Below the pieces are notes generated by a model, which was not told the DNA's origin, made no database searches, and was given only the letters and a program-made list of their open reading frames with translations. Source: Branchiostoma floridae (taxonomy: Eukaryota; Chordata; Leptocardii; Amphioxiformes; Branchiostomatidae). Taken from it: 64,000 bases of DNA. Positions 45,524 to 58,166 of this stretch are shown here, one piece after another; the first letter of the stretch is position 1; every line of letters starts with the position of its first letter. The DNA lies in NCBI RefSeq assembly GCF_000003815.2, contig NC_049997.1:4962280-5026279 (forward strand). The letters run 5' to 3'. A program made the position numbers and the translations under genes.

Positions 45524-47411
45524 AGTTTGAAGGATACACAACATTGTTTCAGCTTTGCAACTAAAGCCTTTGGTTTAGAATTGTTGCTACCCACTGTAAC
45601 CAAAGTGAGATGCTCATTTGAATTTTGAGAGATTGCGCTTTGCAAACTTCTTTTGGAATGATAGCGTGTGTGTAAAAATGAATATAAGTGACATGTTTTT
45701 TTTGGTATTATGTAAATATTGTATTGTATTGTATGTGTTATGTGTATACGTATCCGGGGCCCCCATGAAAAGCAGTGTTTGTCACTGACGGGAGCTTTCC
45801 CTGATAAATAAATAAAAGCAACAACAATGTCAAGTGAAACAATATCTTAAGCTTGTAACGTAAATGTGAAACCTGATTATCACCGTCCGTCCAAAGTTCT
45901 TGTCGTAACTGAATTGCTAGCAAAATATATGGACGTATCCCTGAACATATTCTCCTAAACAAAGATTACTACTTATGCTTATTATTTGATGTTCTATAAT
46001 TGTTATGTCTCATAATATATAGTTTGAAAACTAACAGGGTATTTCCATTAGTCTTGATGTGATTTTATCCATACCGTAGCAACTATTACCCGAAGAATGA
46101 TGTATTTCTGAAGATTTTGAATTAAGTAAACTTGTTCCTTAGTATTTATGTTAGTATTTCAGAGTGTATGAAATATGTACATATGTGATCTGAAATGGAC
46201 AGGCATACTGTGCGTGTACCTTACCTTAGACCTTAGATCCTCCCGCAACACTGTTGCATTGTGTGTATACCAAGAATGTATTATTGCTCATCAGTAGCCA
46301 TACATATGATTTGTATTTCATTGAATACATTCAGTTGTGTACGACATGTAGTACTTATCATGAAGAGAACTTGTGGCTTGGAAAGTATGATACGTAAATT
46401 GCTTATATATATGGCCAAATAGGAGTCAGTTGTTTCACGAGATTTTCTTTATTATGAAATGCCATGTATTGACCCTTTTGTTGCATTGTACTTTTATTAT
46501 CAACATTGATGTACTTGTTTTCACAACTTCATAAAATATATTTTATGTACAGCACTATGATATGTTTCAGGTCAGACAGTAGCAGAGAAATTATTGTATA
46601 CTGCTTTGTCATGGAATCTTGAAAGACGTATTACAGCGGAGGCAAACTAAGCAATTATCTTCTTGAACTAGTTTAACTGTAATTTACAACACAAAAATTG
46701 AAGCAATTATGTTCTTCACAAGCTCTGAGTAGAGATGTGATGTTGTCCGAATTCATCTACTTCAACAACATTTGAAAAAATCCACTCAATTCTTCATACA
46801 ATTTGCTATATGAGTCATTTTGCAGGGTGTGTGTCTCTAGTACTGGTCTTATGTACCACCGTGCTACCAAGCGAGGATTGCTTTGAATTCTTTTTGGAAG
46901 AAACATAAAAAACTGTCACTTATTAAAAGGCATGTTGTTGTACATTTATACACTTGTATTTCGAACGTACATTTTTTATAGAAGTAAAAGCTATTAGTTG
47001 AGAGTTAGGTCTCACCTTGTATATGCTGAATGTGTAGTTTTTTTTTAAATTAAAAAAAAAATAATGTAAATCTATATTAATGGTAAGACTTATCTTTGAT
47101 TCACAGTACACACTACACACAATGAATCCCGACTAGGGCTAGGGGACACATTACATATACAAAGAACGGCCCGTCACGCGTCACTACTTCCCTGACACTT
47201 GGCAACTGGAAACTATTAATAAGTCAAAAATCTGCAGTACAATTAGTTTATTACCGATTTTGTCCCTGTGGTTATTGTTTAATACAGAATGTTATAAATG
47301 AAACGAGATATTAAAACAGGACGTTCCGCTGCAATACCTTAGAAACCCGCAAAAATAGCAAAGTGCCCCGAATGGGCGCGATGATTGCAAATCTAGTTTT
47401 GACAAATGCTC
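45524..47411 (+). other. 3' UTR and downstream flank of copy D, no further gene
   Basis: Array repeat. Poly(A) signals AATAAA at 45807-45812 and 45811-45816. Confidence 0.65.
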
Positions 47412-47627
47412 TAACGCTAGTTCACCTTTTTCCGCGTTGTGTCCTATATCCGTTGTTTTTGCCGAACACGGTTTAGGGATATTGATATCAATTCGACGTA
47501 AGGTGGTTTCAAATTACAATATCTTCCATTTCAAATGATGCAACTTCAAACCACCATCTGTCAATTTGACATCGCTTTTAAAAACAACGGATATAGATTA
47601 CTCCGCGAATAAAGGTGAACTAGCGTA
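47412..47627. mobile_element. TA-flanked MITE, downstream of copy D
   Basis: Ends TAACGCTAGTTCACC and GGTGAACTAGCGTA; third orthologous copy of this insertion. Confidence 0.8.
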
Positions 47628-48149
47628 ACCAGTTAAGTCACTCTAACGCTACGATTTAGACATGTCAAAAAAAAAAAACTCGTCCGTGGCAGTCGGTTTG
47701 CATACCAATGTCCAGACGTGTTTTCTTTATATCTTCGGGCTTTCACCTTTGACCTGCACATGCGCAGTTGGATTTATGAACGTGACGTTTAATGGCGCTA
47801 GGTACGAGGGGTGATAAAGAGTTCTCGACCTCACCCAGACATGATAAGAACAACTCAAATTTTGAGGCACAACTTCATAGTATGAAGCCTTTTATCAATA
47901 TCCTCCAATTTCAAATCATTGCAGTCATTACTTTCCAGGCATTCGTTTCTTGAAAATCAGAAGGTAAGTGGCGAGAAAAACAAGGGTGAATTGCGATTAG
48001 ACATGTGTGGGTCGATTTCCCCATGGCGTAACTTCTTTGTCATTAACAAAAAACATTGTCAAAATGGACGTGGCCTCCGAAAAAAACCAAATCGCATGGA
48101 CAAATTGCACGAACGGCGGGTTGTGCCCTTAGCTTAAGACTTTGCCCTC

Positions 48150-48290
48150 TATTACCTGTCTGGTCAACAGGAGTGAAGAAACTGTAGACCGGTATCCTGT
48201 CAAGACCTCTCATGATTTTGAACACCTGGATCATGTCTCCTCTCTGCCGCCTGTATTCGAAGGTTGATCTATACCACCATGGAAACACAC
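48150..48290 (-). mobile_element. CR1/L2-like LINE ORF2 fragment
   Basis: Minus strand encodes EYRRQRGDMIQVFKIMRGLD; orthologue of 34848-34985. Confidence 0.7.
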
Positions 48291-48428
48291 ACAGCCACCA
48301 TATATCCGCGATGATATGGAACCAACTTAAGAAGCACAGACAGGCAAACGCATAAAAAATACACATGTACACGGATTTGGTAGTTGATTACAATCTCTGA
48401 GGTATATTTTGTTCCTTCTGCCAAAAAT

Positions 48429-48554
48429 GTAACAATTCAGTTTCCAGAATGATTGTTCGGCAGGTAGGCCTTCTGACCGATCACGCCAGATTGTTACTGT
48501 CACTGATCTTGGAGGCTGTGTAAGGTGGTTTATGCCTGGCGACTGAATTGTTAC
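48429..48554. mobile_element. Small inverted-repeat element GTAACAATTCAGT
   Basis: 126 bases with exact inverted ends, as at 35130-35255. Confidence 0.6.
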
Positions 48555-49324
48555 AGTTCCATTAAGCAAGAAGCACCAGTATAAGCACCCTGTCAATGAC
48601 ATAGGTTGAGAGAGAGTCAGAATAACAATTTTGAAAGCTATTATACGGACAATTGATCAAAATGTTCACATAAAAGCCAGCTATTTTAAACGCATATTCT
48701 TAAAATCCTTGGTTGGAACAACAAAAGAGGTACGGCCTTCGCAAAATGTTGTTTTCCTTTTGAGTGCAAATGTTGTTTTGGCTTTTCACGGTACATAAAT
48801 CAGTCAACGACCTTGTTCACTCCGAATGGCCTCGATAGTTTTTAAAAGATATAATATCAAAAGATATAATATCAAAAGTAACAGCTGGTATATGGTCCTT
48901 GGAATGAAGTATTTGCAAAATTCATGCCACATTCGGGGTCATTCGGGTGGGAATTCCAAATAGACCTTATATCCATTCACACGAGAAGGAATGAGCCAAA
49001 ATGCCTTCAGAATGAAAATTCTTTTCTAATCTTGGGAATTCATAGTGTATTCTATCCTTTTGACGTCCTTTTAGATATAGCATCTAAAATGAAATTGTTC
49101 TAGCGCAAATTTACAAAGCATATTCCATTTTTAAATTCATACCAAGTTCCTGATTATTCAGTACAATTTACACATAAGAGTCTCTACGACTTTTGCAGGG
49201 AACTATTTTCACCCGAGGGTCGCGTATTGATACAATGTAATGTGACACGCCCGTGTAAACAAAAGCTACAAACAAAACAGCTACACTGAGCAGATGGGCA
49301 ACAAGCGATGCAGTAACAACAGGG
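48555..49324. other. Distal upstream flank of copy E, shortened
   Basis: Array sequence. Near 49,050 one arm of the foldback element is joined directly to sequence that lies ~1.7 kb further on in copy D (37,425), so E has lost that interval. Confidence 0.6.
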
Positions 49325-49395
49325 GGTAAAAGACGTTCCAGTCACACAGTTGGAAAGATGGTGGCCGACTGAAAACCGCTTTTAAAGATTAAAAG
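49325..49395 (+). promoter_or_regulatory. Putative promoter and leader exon, copy E
   Basis: TATA-like box here reads GTAAAAG, then TCACACAG, GAAAGATGGTGGCC, uORF ATG GTG GCC GAC TGA, donor AAAAG|GTAAGG at 49395/49396. Confidence 0.4.
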
Positions 49396-49879
49396 GTAAG
49401 GTAAGGTGAGATCAAGTTTCATGCATATTCGCCTATGTAGAACTAACTAGCATAGATACAACTTGTTTATCTAAAAATTCACTTTCTTTACAAGTAAGAA
49501 AGATTTGGCTACTATATAGCCTCTAAGGCAGTTCCGTACAATACGCCCATTCGGGGAAAGGAATTTTTCGTACATTTGTTGCCAAATTCATTACACATTT
49601 ATCTAAGTACTTTATAAGATGATTATTTGATATGGCATATGGTAGGAATGTATCATTTTTCATCTCATACAATCGTATCGGTTGAAAATAGGGAAACATC
49701 AGTTGGAAGAAGAATTCGGAGCATGGTTTTACCGTCATTGTGAAAATATTCATGAAAACAACAGCTTTCGTTTTTTTCTATTTTGATCTTCGAGTATTTC
49801 TTGTAGATGCAGGCACCAACCCTACTTGGGGGACAGCCAAATATTTTGGAAGAAAATGTTTTTTTTAATAATTGTTGCC

Positions 49880-51540
49880 TCTCTCTAGTCAACAGATGAG
49901 TAAAAGGCAACTTTGAGCAAACGAATCGCTAAATTTCAATATTGAAAAGGCAGATCTAGACAATTAAGACGCTCTGATGTTAAAAGTACTGGGTGTAACA
50001 TATGACATGTTTTGTTTCAATGACGAACAGATTTTGATGCACAGATCTTTAACCTCTGTAGATATTTCTTGGCGTTTAGATATTAAAAACAATCTCGATG
50101 TGTAGAACCGGTAAGGTCTACTTGGGTAACAGCCAAATATTTTGAGTGCGAATGTTTTTTTTTTCTCTTTTATTGTTGCCTCTCTCTATTCATCAGATGA
50201 GTAAAAGGCAACCTTGAGTATAGTAAACAGCCCGCTAAATCGTAATATTGAAATAATAGTATAGTTTCATTAGGTTATTTGGAAGGAAAGTAACAAAAAA
50301 GTAGCATAGTGAAAACAATACCAACATATGCTTCCCAACATATGTTGGGCGCAGCACTACAACGGTAAAAAGGAATCTTGACGTGTGGAACCGGTGACTC
50401 TCTATTCTTTAGATGAGAAAAAGGGAGCCTTGGGCAAACGAATCGCTAAATCTTACTATTGAAAAGGCAGATCTAGACAATTAAGACACCCTGATGTTAA
50501 AAGTACCGGGTGTAACATGACACGTTGTGTTTCAATGACGGTCAGATTTTGATGCACAGATCTTTAACTTCTCTGGATATTTCTTGACGTTTAGATCCTA
50601 AAAGTATTCTCGATATGTGGAGACCTTGATCATTTTGATCATATGCCAATAGGTAGCTTTAAACAATCAATACACCCTAATGTTAATAGTGCTGGGTGTA
50701 ACAAATGGCATGTAGTGCGTCACTGACGGCCAGATTTTGATGTACAGATTTTTAACCTCTGTGGATATTTCGTGACGTTTAGAAGTAAAAGCAATCTCGA
50801 TGTGTGGAACCGGTAAGCCCTACTTGAGTAACAGCCAAATATCTTGAGTGCGAATGTTTTTTTTTCTCTACAAATGTTGCCGCTCTCTATTCATCAGATG
50901 AGAAAAGGGCAACCTTGAGCAAACGAATTGCTAAATTCTAATACTGAATAGGCAGATATAGACAATTACGGTACCCTTCCACACATATGACGTGTTGTGC
51001 TTAAATGCCGGACAGATTTTGATGCATAGACCTTTCACCTCTTTGGATATTCCTTGACGTTTAGAGCAATCTGTGAAACCGGTAAGCCCTACTTGGGTAA
51101 CAGCCAAATATTTTGAGTGCGAATGTTTTTTTCTCTACAATTGTTTCTCTATTCATCAGATGAGTTAAATGCAATCTTGAGCAAAATTTCAATATTGAAT
51201 AGTCAGATCTAGATGCACAGATATCTAACCTCTGTGGATATTTTTTGAGGCTCAGATCTTAAAAGCAATCTATGTGTGGAGCCGGTTATCCTTTTAAGTT
51301 TTCTTATGCAAATAGGTAGCTTTAAACAATGAAAACACCCTAATGTAAAGAGTGCTGGATGTAACATATGACGTGAACTGTGTCACAGACGGCCAGAATT
51401 TGATGTGCAGATTTCTAACCTCCTGGAATATTTCGTGACGTTTAGAAGTAAAAAGAAAACCAACAATCTCGATGTCTGGAATCAGTTACGGATCCATTCA
51501 CAACTGTGGCATTGAAATTCTGTAAATCATTATTATTCAC
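49880..51540. repeat. ~0.3 kb satellite array (copy E side)
   Basis: Degenerate units as in the other flanks. A truncated piggyBac-like MITE at about 50270-50355 carries the palindrome at 50334-50349. Confidence 0.75.
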
Positions 51541-52554
51541 ATTATAAATGTTGATATGCAAATAGCCGACTTCAGACAATCAGTACCTCCTATATATACA
51601 TATATGTTTAATTGAAAACTGTTTGTTACACTAAATAACGGATTAGGTATGTAAGCACGTATCCTGAGTGCTCTAGCAAGAAAAGGGCATCGACAAAACG
51701 GCATGCAGTGCTAAAAAAAGTGCAAACTGAAGACAGTAGACAGTAGAGAATTGATTCTTGTAGTTCTGTACTTTTGGTGCATTCTCAGTCGCACAATTAC
51801 ATATGCATGATAATAACTGGGTTCGATTCTGTGATGTGATAATGTGGGCGTTTTTATTTTATAGTTTCCTTATGTTTTTGGCGACGCCTCAGGGGCTAGC
51901 CTAATAGAATAGTGTGCGTCCGTTTGTCAGGAATTCCCCAAATGTACAGGCATGTGTGGGATATTTTTGCGCGTGCGTAGTAGGATCACCTGCATGAGTA
52001 TTCCCTTGGGAATTTGTTTTGATGCAGGTTTTGTGTGATCTATTCATTTCGTACAAAAATGCCATTACTGCTATGTATCTAAAAAAAGATACATGTTTCA
52101 ATTCAGTCTACTTTTTTTCATTGCTTTGTCCATTTTATTTGCCCATTCTTTGTTGATAACTTACCCTTCGATCGTACAAGCTTCCATACATGCGCGTAAC
52201 ATCTGTGTGCGCAATTTTCATGGTGGGTTTCATCTATGGTCTTTTTCCTTTCTGTCGAAAGCCTCACGCTAGGGAAATGCCTGGTTTACACACGTTGATG
52301 GAGTTTAGCTTATATTAGGGTCATTTTATACTTTGACAGAAGTATTTCTCTCTCATTGTTGTAACAACGCCAAGCTAGAAACAAATGCTATTCGTCTTGT
52401 TTGTGAATGTATACTTAAAATTCGACAACACTTGGCGAAATGTTAACTTATGTAAGGACACTTGACACATCTTCCGAGCATATCCAAATGCGATTGCTTT
52501 GAAATGCTGTAACATATTAAATCAAACCCTTCTACTTGTTTTTTAGGTGACAAC

Positions 52555-55260
52555 ATGGGCAGAAAGTTACAGGAAATGATTATTTTCCTTCTTATCTTCA
52601 TGATTGAGCTCGACATGCCAGATGCAGGGGCTGAATGCGGACTGGGCTCCTGGGACTGTCGCAGTTTGAAACTCACCAGTATCCCCCAGAACCTACCAAA
52701 ATTGATAATGTCCATAGACCTGAGATATAATACAATAACAACTTTAAGTAAGCCAGAGATGAATGTGCTGGCGAGATATAAGAACTTGGGGAGTCTAAAC
52801 TTTGCTGAAAATCGTATAGCGACCGTAGATCGTTTCCCCCCTCTATTCCAGCTTCGATGGTTGAGCTTTATTAAGAACAAGATTACCTATCTTCACAAAG
52901 AGACATTTCTAAATCTACCAAGACTCGTAGTTTTGTATCTGATGAAAAACCAGATAGCAAACATTCATCCTGGGACATTTTCAAGATTAACCAAACTCAA
53001 AGAATTGTACATTGCCTACAATAACATAACTATCGTTCAATGTGGCACATTCTCACACCTACCATTGCTCCGATATTTGAGCCTGGCTCACAACCAGATA
53101 TTCAAAATTCAGGCTTGTGCTTTCTTAAATCTCCCCCACCTCAAAACGTTGCATCTGCAGTCCAACCAGATAAAGGGAATTCAATCTGACACATTTTCAG
53201 ACTTACCCAGGCTTCAAACTCTGTTTCTGAACGTAAACAAGATACCTAATATTCAGGCTGGTACTTTTTCAAATCTACCCAAACTCCAGTCTTTGACGCT
53301 GAGTGACAACCAGATATCCGCCCTTCCCCCGTCAATTTATAAAATCCTGTCAGTAACTTCTAATGTAGAAATGTACTACAACCCTTGGCAGTGTGACTGC
53401 AACATGGTTCCATTCAGGCTTAAAATGACCGGGAATCATTCATTTGAAAGTCAGATAGTATGTGCCCGACCTGCTAACTTAGTGAACAAAATGCTGAAAA
53501 ATATCAAACTTGAAGACCTGATCTGTGAAGAACAAACTACATCAACGATGTTTGATACCAAAACCCCATTTACCTCATCTCCAGTGTCTACATCTTTTCC
53601 ATCTGGCAATACAGAGAGAAATACTGATTCAGCAAATAATGTTGGCTCGACAAGGTTTGTTGGTAACCAATTTGACAGTGCTAATAGCTGTTCCAACGAT
53701 GCAACCTTCTGTTATCATTGGTACTTCAAACACAATGCTGGCTCTCAGCCACATCCAGCAGATGATAAGAAATGGGAAGGGTTACCAACTGAAACAACGA
53801 CTGAAAGTAACAATTCCATTGAATCTCCCCCGAGCCCCCCACTATTTGTTGTTATTGGATCTAACTGTGGTTCAATAGCTGGTACCGCCATCATTGTTGC
53901 AATCATTATCACAATACGAAGGACGAGGAGGGCTTTGTGCCCAGCTGCTGCAAAAACCAGTATTCAGAATGAAACAGTGCAGGGCCGGCCCCAGGCGACA
54001 AGTACTCAGTTTCCAAATGTTACAAACACTACTGCTAGTGTAACAGTTTCCATGATTGCAAGCGGTCAGGCCGGCCAGGGTCAGTATCAGGATTCCATTC
54101 GATATCAAAACCGTGGCATTGTTAACACACCAGGTCCAAGTCCTGGAATTGGTTTGAGCTCCTCAAACACCACATCTAATGTAGTAACGAGTAGCCATGG
54201 TCAGACATTGCAAGGGTTGTCTCCAAATGAACTGCCTGTAGCCTTACAGCCAAATCCTATGTATAATGGTACACAATCAAATCCTCCAAAAACTACATGT
54301 CCTGAAATAACAAGTGATAATTATCAAGCAACCCAAGAAACATACATGCACACCACATCTGCTGTTAAGACTTGTTGTGCTACTCATCTATATGAAGATA
54401 TGGATGAACAAAATTATCAGACATTGCAGGATCAGTGTCAGGCCGCTATTGAATCTAACACAAATTGTTCATATGCTGCAATAGCTAGTGGTCATGTCCA
54501 GTCAGAGCAGGATCAGTCTGCCCGAGTAATGTACACAACAACTGTAAAGACTAGCGGCCATGCTGGCCTGTATAAAAATATGGATAGCCAACATTATCAG
54601 CTATTGCAGGGCCAGTGTCTGACCAACACTACATCTAACACAACTACCACAGCTGCGGCAGTCAACAATGGCAATGGTCAGACAGTGCAGGACCAGTCTG
54701 AAACCACCAATAGTTCCGACATAAACACCTTAGCTGTTCCAATGAAAAATATTCATGACAAAAAAGGGCAGAATCAGTTTCAAATTGTAACTGAACACAG
54801 CGAAAACATTGGAAGTACTATAATGCTTAGTGGTCATGATGAGACAGGGCAGATTCAGTCTCAGAGCTTTACTGAGTCGAACACAAACACTACTGCTACT
54901 GTAATGGTTAGTGGTCATGACCACACAGTACAGGACCAGTCTCAGGCCATTACTGAGTCCAACACAAACACTACTGCTACTGTAATGGTTAGTGGTCATG
55001 ACCGCACAGTACAGGACCAGTCATATGCCATTACTGAGTACAACACAAACACTACAACTACTGTAATGGCTAGTGGTCATGACCACACAGAACAGGACCA
55101 GTCTCATGCCATTACTGAAAATAAGGTCCCTGAAACCCCTCAAGGAAGTAAACCCCCTCTAGACGAGCCACCTCCCCTTCCTCCCAAACGCAAGGGTGTT
55201 GTTGCCCCGTCTGAAAAACAAACCCAAGACAATTCGAACATTTACGAAGAAATGACATAG
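52555..55260 (+). CDS. LRR transmembrane receptor copy E (intact, 901 aa)
   Basis: ATG at 52555, eight bases after a TTTTTTAG acceptor; one coding exon to TAG at 55258-55260. It has a signal peptide, an N-terminal cap of distinctive sequence (ECGLGSWDC against ECRPGFSYDC in A/C/D), nine LRRs, C-terminal cap, stalk, transmembrane helix (LFVVIGSNCGSIAGTAIIVA) with RRTRR after it, and a tail with paired YxxM/YxxL motifs, three 27-residue units, the PPPLPPKRK stretch and terminal IYEEMT. LRR4-LRR5 are of the B type although E lies beside D. E and B are the two copies whose full frames are uninterrupted in this assembly. Two DNA transposons have inserted into its 3' flank. Probable cell-surface recognition receptor; ligand unknown. 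Confidence 0.9.
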   Translation: MGRKLQEMIIFLLIFMIELDMPDAGAECGLGSWDCRSLKLTSIPQNLPKLIMSIDLRYNTITTLSKPEMNVLARYKNLGSLNFAENRIATVDRFPPLFQLRWLSFIKNKITYLHKETFLNLPRLVVLYLMKNQIANIHPGTFSRLTKLKELYIAYNNITIVQCGTFSHLPLLRYLSLAHNQIFKIQACAFLNLPHLKTLHLQSNQIKGIQSDTFSDLPRLQTLFLNVNKIPNIQAGTFSNLPKLQSLTLSDNQISALPPSIYKILSVTSNVEMYYNPWQCDCNMVPFRLKMTGNHSFESQIVCARPANLVNKMLKNIKLEDLICEEQTTSTMFDTKTPFTSSPVSTSFPSGNTERNTDSANNVGSTRFVGNQFDSANSCSNDATFCYHWYFKHNAGSQPHPADDKKWEGLPTETTTESNNSIESPPSPPLFVVIGSNCGSIAGTAIIVAIIITIRRTRRALCPAAAKTSIQNETVQGRPQATSTQFPNVTNTTASVTVSMIASGQAGQGQYQDSIRYQNRGIVNTPGPSPGIGLSSSNTTSNVVTSSHGQTLQGLSPNELPVALQPNPMYNGTQSNPPKTTCPEITSDNYQATQETYMHTTSAVKTCCATHLYEDMDEQNYQTLQDQCQAAIESNTNCSYAAIASGHVQSEQDQSARVMYTTTVKTSGHAGLYKNMDSQHYQLLQGQCLTNTTSNTTTTAAAVNNGNGQTVQDQSETTNSSDINTLAVPMKNIHDKKGQNQFQIVTEHSENIGSTIMLSGHDETGQIQSQSFTESNTNTTATVMVSGHDHTVQDQSQAITESNTNTTATVMVSGHDRTVQDQSYAITEYNTNTTTTVMASGHDHTEQDQSHAITENKVPETPQGSKPPLDEPPPLPPKRKGVVAPSEKQTQDNSNIYEEMT

Positions 55261-55456
55261 AATAGAATTTGAAGGATACACAACATTCTTTCAGCTTTGC
55301 AACTAAAGCCTTTGGTTTAGAATTGTTGCTACCCACTGTAACCAAAGTGAGATGCTCATTTGAATTTTGAGAGATTGCATTTGCAAACTTCTTTTGGAAT
55401 GAAAGCGTGTGTGTAAAAATGAATCTAAGTGACGTATGACATGTTTTTTTTTGGTA

Positions 55457-56195
55457 GAGTCGATTCCACATTACCAAGAGGGTGTTTCTTGGCTGTTGTT
55501 CCAACATTTTGGAAATCTTTATAACATTCTAATTGTAATAAGTAACTGTTAAGAACTATTTATAACATCATTGTGATGTTCTAAATATTTTCTACAGTGT
55601 TCAGACATGTCAGAAACATTTTTTACATCAAATACATTATTTCTGTTAGTTTCTAAACTGTTCCAACATAGATTCATCATTTGTGATCACATGTGATCAC
55701 ATGTTCGAACATGGAAACAAAATGGTAAAACTGGGTCAGTGGGCTGGGGAGAGGGCAATTCACACATCCCTGCCAAGCGCAGAAAATTGTGTATGTCTGA
55801 CACCTTCTCACAAAAGAGTCACCAGTGTCTACTAAAGAGAATCTAAAAATACAAGACCTAAACAAAAGGCCCAGCTTAGCAGGTTGGTTTATGGTGGTAA
55901 TAAAAGTTTTTATGGAGGAAAAAAAATTATGCAAATTGTTTGAACATTTGATCACATGTTCCAACAGTAACAAAACACATAGATGTTTCAAAATTGTTCT
56001 AGATAAAGAGATATTTGTACTATTAATTTCCGATTGTTTCCAACATATAAAGATAGGTTCAAACATGTTCAAACTTTCATTTTCAATTGTTTGAACGGTT
56101 TAGAACTTCAGTGGCTGAATATTCTTTTACTTAGAATAGTTCAAACATACTACAAATATTATTTCAAAACCCTCTCGGTGACTCGGAATCGACTC
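55457..56195. mobile_element. TA-flanked inverted-repeat element in the 3' UTR of copy E
   Basis: 739 bases beginning GAGTCGATTCC and ending GGAATCGACTC, with further matching GAGGGTGTTT/AAACCCTCTC, flanked by TA on each side. Copy D has the uninterrupted site TTTGGTATTATGTAAAT. This is mariner/Tc1-type insertion. No transposase frame is visible. It lies upstream of the poly(A) signal, so it would lengthen the transcript. Confidence 0.8.
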
Positions 56196-56305
56196 TATTA
56201 TGTAAATATTGTATTGTATTTTATGTATTTTTTTAATTGTATACGTATCTAGGGCCTCCATGAAAAGCAGTGTTTGTCACTGATGGGAGCTTACACTGAT
56301 AAAGA

Positions 56306-56311
56306 AATAAA
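56306..56311 (+). terminator. Polyadenylation signal, receptor copy E
   Basis: AATAAA in the conserved tail; one of the two hexamers seen in B, C and D is changed to AAAGAAATAA here. Confidence 0.6.
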
Positions 56312-57638
56312 AGCAACAACAATGTCAAGTAAAACAATATCTTAAGCTTAAACTTAAAGGTGAAACCTGATTGACACTGTCCGTCAAAGGTTCTTGTCGT
56401 AACTGATTTTCTAGCAAAATATATGGACGTATCCCTGAACATATTCTCCTAAACAACGTACTACTTATGCTTATCATTTGGTTTTTCTATAATTGTTATG
56501 TCTCATAATATATAGTTTGAAAACTAACAGGGTATTTCCATTATTCTTGATGTGATTTTATCCATACCGTAGCAATTATTACCCGAAGAATGATGTATTT
56601 CTGAAGATTTTGAATTAAGTAAACTTGTTACTTAGTATTTCTACCAGAGGGTACGAATATGTACATATGTGATCTGAAATGGACAGGCATACTGTGCGTG
56701 TACCTTACCTTAGACCTTAGATCCTCCCGCAACACTGTTGCATTGTGTGTGTATACCAAGCATGTATTATTGCTCATCAGTAGTCATACATTTGATTTGT
56801 ATTTCATTGAATACATTCAGTTGTGTACGACATGTAGTGTCATGAAGAGAATTTGTGGCTTGGAAAGTATTATACGTAAATTGCTTATATGGCCAAATAG
56901 GAGTCAGTTGTTTCACGAGATTTTCTTTATTATGAAATGTCATGTATTGACCCTTTTGTTGCATTGTACTTTTATTATCAACATTGATGTACTTGTTTTC
57001 ACAACTTCATAAAATATATTTTATGTACAGCACTATGATATGTTTCAGGTCAGACACTAGCAGAGAATTTATTGTATACTGCTTTTTCATGGAATCTTGA
57101 AAGACGTATTACAGCGGAGGTACACTAAGCAATTATCTTCTTGAACTAGTTTAACTGTAATTCACAACACAAAAATTTAATTGAAGCAATTATGTTCTTC
57201 AAAAGCTCTGAGTAGAGATGTGATGTTGTCCGAATTTATCTACTTCAACAACATTTGAAAAAATCCACTCAATTCTTCATACCATTTGCTATATGAGCTA
57301 TTTTGCAGGGTGACAATGTGTCTCTAGTACTGGTCTTATGTACCACCGTGCTACCAAGTGAGGATTGCTTTCAATTCTTTTTGGAAGAAACATAAAAAAA
57401 ACTGTCACCCATTAAAAGGCATGTTGTTATACAATTAATCATACACTTGTATTTCGAACGTACATTTTGTATAGAAGTAAAAGGAACTAGTTGAGAGAAT
57501 GGGTCTCACCTTGTATATGCTGAATGTGTAGTTTGGTTTATTAAAAATGTAAATCTACATTAATGGTAAGACTCATCTTTGATTCACATTTACATTATGA
57601 ACCCCGACTAGGGCTAGGGGCCACATTAGATAATTATA
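56312..57638 (+). other. Downstream flank of copy E, no gene seen
   Basis: Array repeat shared with A-D. Confidence 0.6.
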
Positions 57639-58166
57639 CAGTCAAACCTTTCTATAGCGGCCACTCAAGGGACTGAAGGAATGACAACTATAGACAGGTG
57701 GCCACTATAGAGAAATTGCATATAATAAATTGACCACGAGCAATAAGCTACACATGATTTCAGTACCAAAGAATCTTTCTAACCAAGTTACATCGTCTAA
57801 AAATTTAACTGACCCTGCCAAAGTAAAATTTACCGGAAATGCATGATATGCGCAATGTTGGTAAATTCACCGACAAACCGACAAAGACTGGACTCAACGT
57901 TTTTCCAGACTATCGTTCAATGAACGCGTACCTGCCGTTACCGCAAAAATGACCATGTCGGAAACTCAAATCCTCACAAACTACGATTTTAAACTAGGCA
58001 GAGGGTGACATACGGCCGCCTGTAGTATTTCTGTATCTACGGGACCGGGAATCGTGTGGCCTTGGTGGCCGCTATAAACTACTTCCTAATGTTTATGTTA
58101 ATGGTACCGACAAAAAATGGCCAAGTAGTCGCTATGCAAAAGTGGCCGCTAATACAGGTTTGACTG
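57639..58166. mobile_element. pogo/Tigger-like non-autonomous element
   Basis: 528 bases with inverted ends CAGTCAAACCTTTCTATAGC and, inverted, CAGTCAAACCTGTATTAGCG, plus GGCCAC motifs inside both ends; flanked by TA. The end sequence resembles pogo/Tigger elements. Copies B, C and D keep the unoccupied site ACATATACAGAGAACGG, so the insertion is specific to E. Confidence 0.8.

Noticed and set aside
52443-52880. 145-codon minus-strand frame over the start of copy E, with relatives in other copies
   Set aside because: Antisense shadow of LRR coding sequence and intron, no independent signals.
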